Source: an uncultured Senegalimassilia sp.
GTDB taxonomy: Bacteria > Actinomycetota > Coriobacteriia > Coriobacteriales > Eggerthellaceae
Direction of reading: 5' to 3'
Length of the DNA stretch: 8,193 nucleotides
Assembly (NCBI GenBank): GCA_934661765.1
Contig: CAKUJT010000105.1
Coordinates: 1 to 8,193 of the forward strand
Shown: positions 8,001 to 8,193 of the stretch, in pieces
Layout: each line of letters opens with the position of its first letter
Position numbering within the stretch: the first letter of the stretch is position 1
Notes under the pieces: model-generated
Told to the model about the DNA's origin: nothing
The model's database searches: none
Seen by the model: the letters and a program-made list of their open reading frames with translations, nothing else
Position numbers and translations under genes: made by a program

Positions 8001-8193
8001 CTTCCTCTGGCATCTGTATATCTACCAAGCCATCGTCAGACTGCTCTTCACCACTTTCACTGCTGTTTCCATTTTCTGCAGCCTCGGTCGGTGTTTCTAT
8101 CTCCTGTTCTGTCTGTGGTGCTTCTTTCACAATCAGTTTTCTGCTGATCTGGTATTTCGGATGCTCCGTTTTTAAAGGCTGTACATAATAAAC
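2035..8193 (-). CDS. Giant Cna_B-repeat (SpaA-like) surface adhesin with NPKTG anchor, N-terminus outside window
   Basis: This is a cell-wall-anchored, stalk-like surface protein, probably for adhesion or mating-pair contact. 2052 residues are visible, numbered here from the right edge. In order: an acidic Glu/Thr/Pro-rich stretch (about 22-165); a thioester-domain-like module (about 192-460) with Cys235 in AYCVQPS and THMA at 292-295; about 14 Cna_B domains starting near residues 465, 561, 684, 796, 914, 1030, 1147, 1275, 1383, 1474, 1605, 1714, 1802 and 1891; a Pro/Gly/Thr linker; NPKTG (2008-2012); a hydrophobic segment; and a KRKKK tail. Each Cna_B unit has a Lys in its first strand (such as IVKKD, ITKSD) and a Glu before the last part (such as YVKELQAP, TLREEQAP), as expected for internal isopeptide bonds. 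The frame stays open to the window edge. A GTG at 8130 is not accepted as the start because no export signal follows it. The downstream class B sortase is the likely anchoring partner. Confidence 0.95.
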   Translation of the reverse strand, partial: VYYVQPLKTEHPKYQISRKLIVKEAPQTEQEIETPTEAAENGNSSESGEEQSDDGLVDIQMPEEAQPIVIEQETPPDEEVPIEEETAEVTEAPTESATEETTGAPEESEPEKTTEIPTEEATKDFSEGLSEEEFNEALEEAENQETYDQETGLDLEIVLTAARDQDIDLFALEEGESVEFYVEAPSLIVTYAASTTKKVTITRGSWYYYADYGLGSYQTAPYKVKYGNVSATAYCVQPSKRGPDDGTYKITKLSDGKSLAKVCYYGTKASGDDGFFAEKHPDFSAGKRFIITHMAAAYANGSSDAFSGTNSTGKSLAMELYNYCMSQPEIPEVDMAFSNPNVTAYVDGKQQRTEEVTFLADTLQSITFKLPSGVKFHNVTTGKTSAAGASVEINGGTKFYLSAPITQAADVSATFSATMKGTIVKDYSAYKISTGGDLQDLAFVFGEAVDDEKYVDFSVTWVSQASVSIVKKDKKTNAAVAGAVYGLYSDPDCTNLIMEMPATDANGASSVTLNKTQDMIYLKEISGPTGYLLDTAVHNIQLVVGKTSNQVVTDEEQKANLTIYKEGEVLTGANVTEEGVSFVYEKRRQKGAVYNVYAAADIKRADGTVVYKQGALVKENFTTGDDGSATLKGLYLGTYRVTEMKAPTNLICAGESKEVTLSYAGQNVEVAVGDLTFVNDRQKAKVFAEKQDKDTKKPLAGAVFGLYAGKDIKNQDGQVVVAKDTLIAKATTDEMGSGAFAADIPNNNSYYVKELQAPANYFRNSDEVYSFDFLYTNDKEATVSFSHTFSNEHVSASIHLVKKDKETGNVTQGDAKFAGAVYGVYARENIAHPDGKSGVLYKKDAQVATMTVDDSGNARVENLFLGKYYVKEITPPTGYLLDEEEHDVDCNYEGDQVKNIERTAESSETVVKQPFEVIKVANNGKTDADLLKGAGFTAYLASSLKVKEDGSYDFTGAKPVVITEDGKTEMFTDAKGYAKSIPLPYGKYVVRETTTPHNYKPVDDFVVTISENHPNEPQTWRVLLDDEFHAKLKIIKKDDETKKSVLVAGTEFKIFDLNQQKYVEQVTTYPTVQKHTSFFTDSNGYLILPESLKIGNYRIEEVTAPDGYTLSKNYVEVNVDSNTAYLQDATTGDAIIEVEYENHPVKGELSIYKKGEVLAGYDGKDFQYEEKYLSGAEFEVYAAENVYTADYQKDADGNRILEYAEGELVTTVTTDDSGLAVVKNLPLGSYLVKEANAPTGFVLNAVPQEVSFDYADQNTAVIKESVTFDDDRQKVEITVEKQDAENEATIAGAVFGIYNTEDLKNEKGEIIVKADTLLQEMTSDEDGQAVFTVDLPLGQYYVKELKAPAGFVSSDEILTFDASYQGQDIAVVKLKEVKKNQPTTVEITKSDITTGTELEGASLKILDKDGNVVDEWTSVKDQPHVIKRLVVGEEYTLREEIAPYGYLKATDVKFTLEDTAEVQKVEMKDEVPTALLIINKKGEFLDKVTLLDNAKGTVEHLFEYISGNLTEVTFEVYAAEDIKAADGISEDYYKADDLVGTITTDDTGIAQLGDLPVGKYYVKEVATAHGYVLDDEIRYVDLSYRDQDTPVVTYDEDWQNARQKVTVQVLKKEKDSDRVLKGAIFGLFTAEDIKSVSGNVLLEADEIIEQKTTDENGRITFLADLPVDGKYYVKELQAPDGFVTTEEEQEFTFEYEGEDVTDVTYEFTFENEPTTVELTKSDLTTGEELPGAHLKVTDEAGNTVDEWTSTKEAHAIKELVVGKKYKLTETKPADGFVTAESIEFTIENTAEIQKHEMKDDVTKVQISKTDITGDQEIPGAKLTILDENDQVVESWTSSDKPHYVEKLPIGEYTLREEQAPKGFILTNDVTFEVADTGEIQTVSMKDDTAKGKVIINKTDADTEKPLKGVEYELRDSKGKVLEKLVTDAAGHAESDLYEIATYKNGKFSEAIKYYLVETKALDGYELDQTKLEIVFEYADQNTPIIEVKKDLTNKETQPGTPGTPTSGNPKTGDETNLWLPVVMMLSAAAVMTGVLVSGKRKKKQNKSEKGND
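2068..2172 (-). other. Cell-wall sorting signal of the adhesin (NPKTG, membrane segment, basic tail)
   Basis: NPKTG is encoded at 2172-2158, followed by DETN, a hydrophobic stretch of about 20 residues (LWLPVVMMLSAAAVMTGVLV), then SGKRKKK. The tripartite form matches Gram-positive sorting signals. The Asn in the first position departs from the common LPxTG of class A sortases. It is closer to the NPxT-type motifs associated with class B enzymes, which agrees with the class B sortase encoded at 1-662. Cleavage between Thr and Gly is inferred from the family. Confidence 0.9.
2795..3774 (-). repeat. Second copy of a three-domain Cna_B cassette (domains 10-12)
   Basis: This covers residues 1474-1801 (328 aa) of the adhesin. 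It begins with the long-type domain IINKKGEF...TFEVYAAEDIKAADG, passes through a NARQKVTV junction into a GAIFGLFTAEDIK domain, then through NEPTTVELTKSD into a short domain with DEWTSTKE and EMKDD. The first copy at 3775-4755 has the same three domain types in the same order and nearly the same length. The copies are clearly diverged at the protein level. Confidence 0.75.
3775..4755 (-). repeat. First copy of a three-domain Cna_B cassette (domains 7-9)
   Basis: This covers residues 1147-1473 (327 aa) of the adhesin. It begins with the long-type domain SIYKKGEVL...AEFEVYAAENVY, passes through a DDRQKVEI junction into a GAVFGIYNTEDLKNEKG domain, then through NQPTTVEITKSD into a short domain with DEWTSVKD and EMKDE. 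It is directly followed by the second copy. Domains 2 and 3 of the same protein (about 5809-6513) form a related pair without the third, short domain. Confidence 0.75.
6802..7620 (-). other. Thioester-domain-like module of the adhesin
   Basis: Adhesin residues of about 192-464. The region begins with TKKVTITRGSWYYYADYGLG and contains AYCVQPS (Cys235, codon 7491-7489), VCYYG (Cys263), RFIITHMAAAYANG (His293, codon 7317-7315) and YNYCMSQPEIP (Cys324), followed by a beta-rich part up to the first Cna_B domain. Placement at the tip, before a Cna_B stalk, and the AYC motif followed by a T-x-x-A helix fit the thioester (TQxA) domain family. The thioester-forming Gln is replaced by His here, so a covalent Cys-Gln bond is doubtful. 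Family membership is likely; the chemistry is not. Confidence 0.6.
7700..8130 (-). other. Acidic Glu/Thr/Pro-rich low-complexity region of the adhesin
   Basis: Adhesin residues of about 22-165. The segment is dominated by Glu, Thr, Pro, Ala and Ser, with repeated short units such as TEAPTE, TEIPTE and EEAT. It is likely disordered and highly acidic, and separates the unseen N-terminus from the thioester-like module. Such stretches commonly follow the signal peptide in Lachnospiraceae surface proteins. The 21 residues before it (VYYVQPLK to SRKLI) are of unknown type. Confidence 0.75.

Noticed and set aside
8128..8130. GTG as start codon of the adhesin
   Set aside because: The frame is open further upstream, no good ribosome binding site precedes it, and the following residues hold no export signal although the protein has a cell-wall anchor.

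Overview
This window looks like part of an integrative/conjugative or similar accessory element from a low-to-moderate GC gut Firmicute, most likely Clostridia or Lachnospiraceae. The clues are a giant Cna_B-repeat surface protein with a sortase signal, a DUF5688-type protein and a class B sortase. In my knowledge of the families this set is typical of Tn1549/CTn-like elements. No conjugation, integrase or relaxase gene is visible, so the element assignment is inference.

Every gene I can support lies on the minus strand, transcribed from right to left. The order is: (1) a surface adhesin/pilin-like protein that is open at the right window edge and ends at 2035 (at least 2052 residues); (2) a 44-codon basic small ORF (1940-1806); (3) a DUF5688-type cytoplasmic protein (1800-724); (4) a class B sortase that starts at 662 and runs off the left edge. 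Each downstream gene has a clear ribosome binding site. The small ORF and the DUF5688 gene are separated by 5 nt and are probably translationally coupled. Hairpins followed by T-tracts lie in the two larger gaps: a strong 12-bp terminator after the adhesin and a weaker one after the DUF5688 gene. Each is followed almost at once by the ribosome binding site of the next gene, which suggests partial termination within one operon.

The adhesin begins, in its visible part, with an acidic Glu/Thr/Pro-rich stalk. Next comes a thioester-domain-like module with a Cys but with His where the canonical TQxA Gln should be. Then follow about 14 Cna_B (SpaA-like) domains, an NPKTG sorting motif, a membrane segment and a basic tail. 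The sortase three genes downstream is a plausible dedicated anchoring enzyme for it. A three-domain cassette of about 327 residues appears twice in tandem within the Cna_B array, so the stalk seems to have grown by duplication.

The plus strand holds only shadows of these genes.
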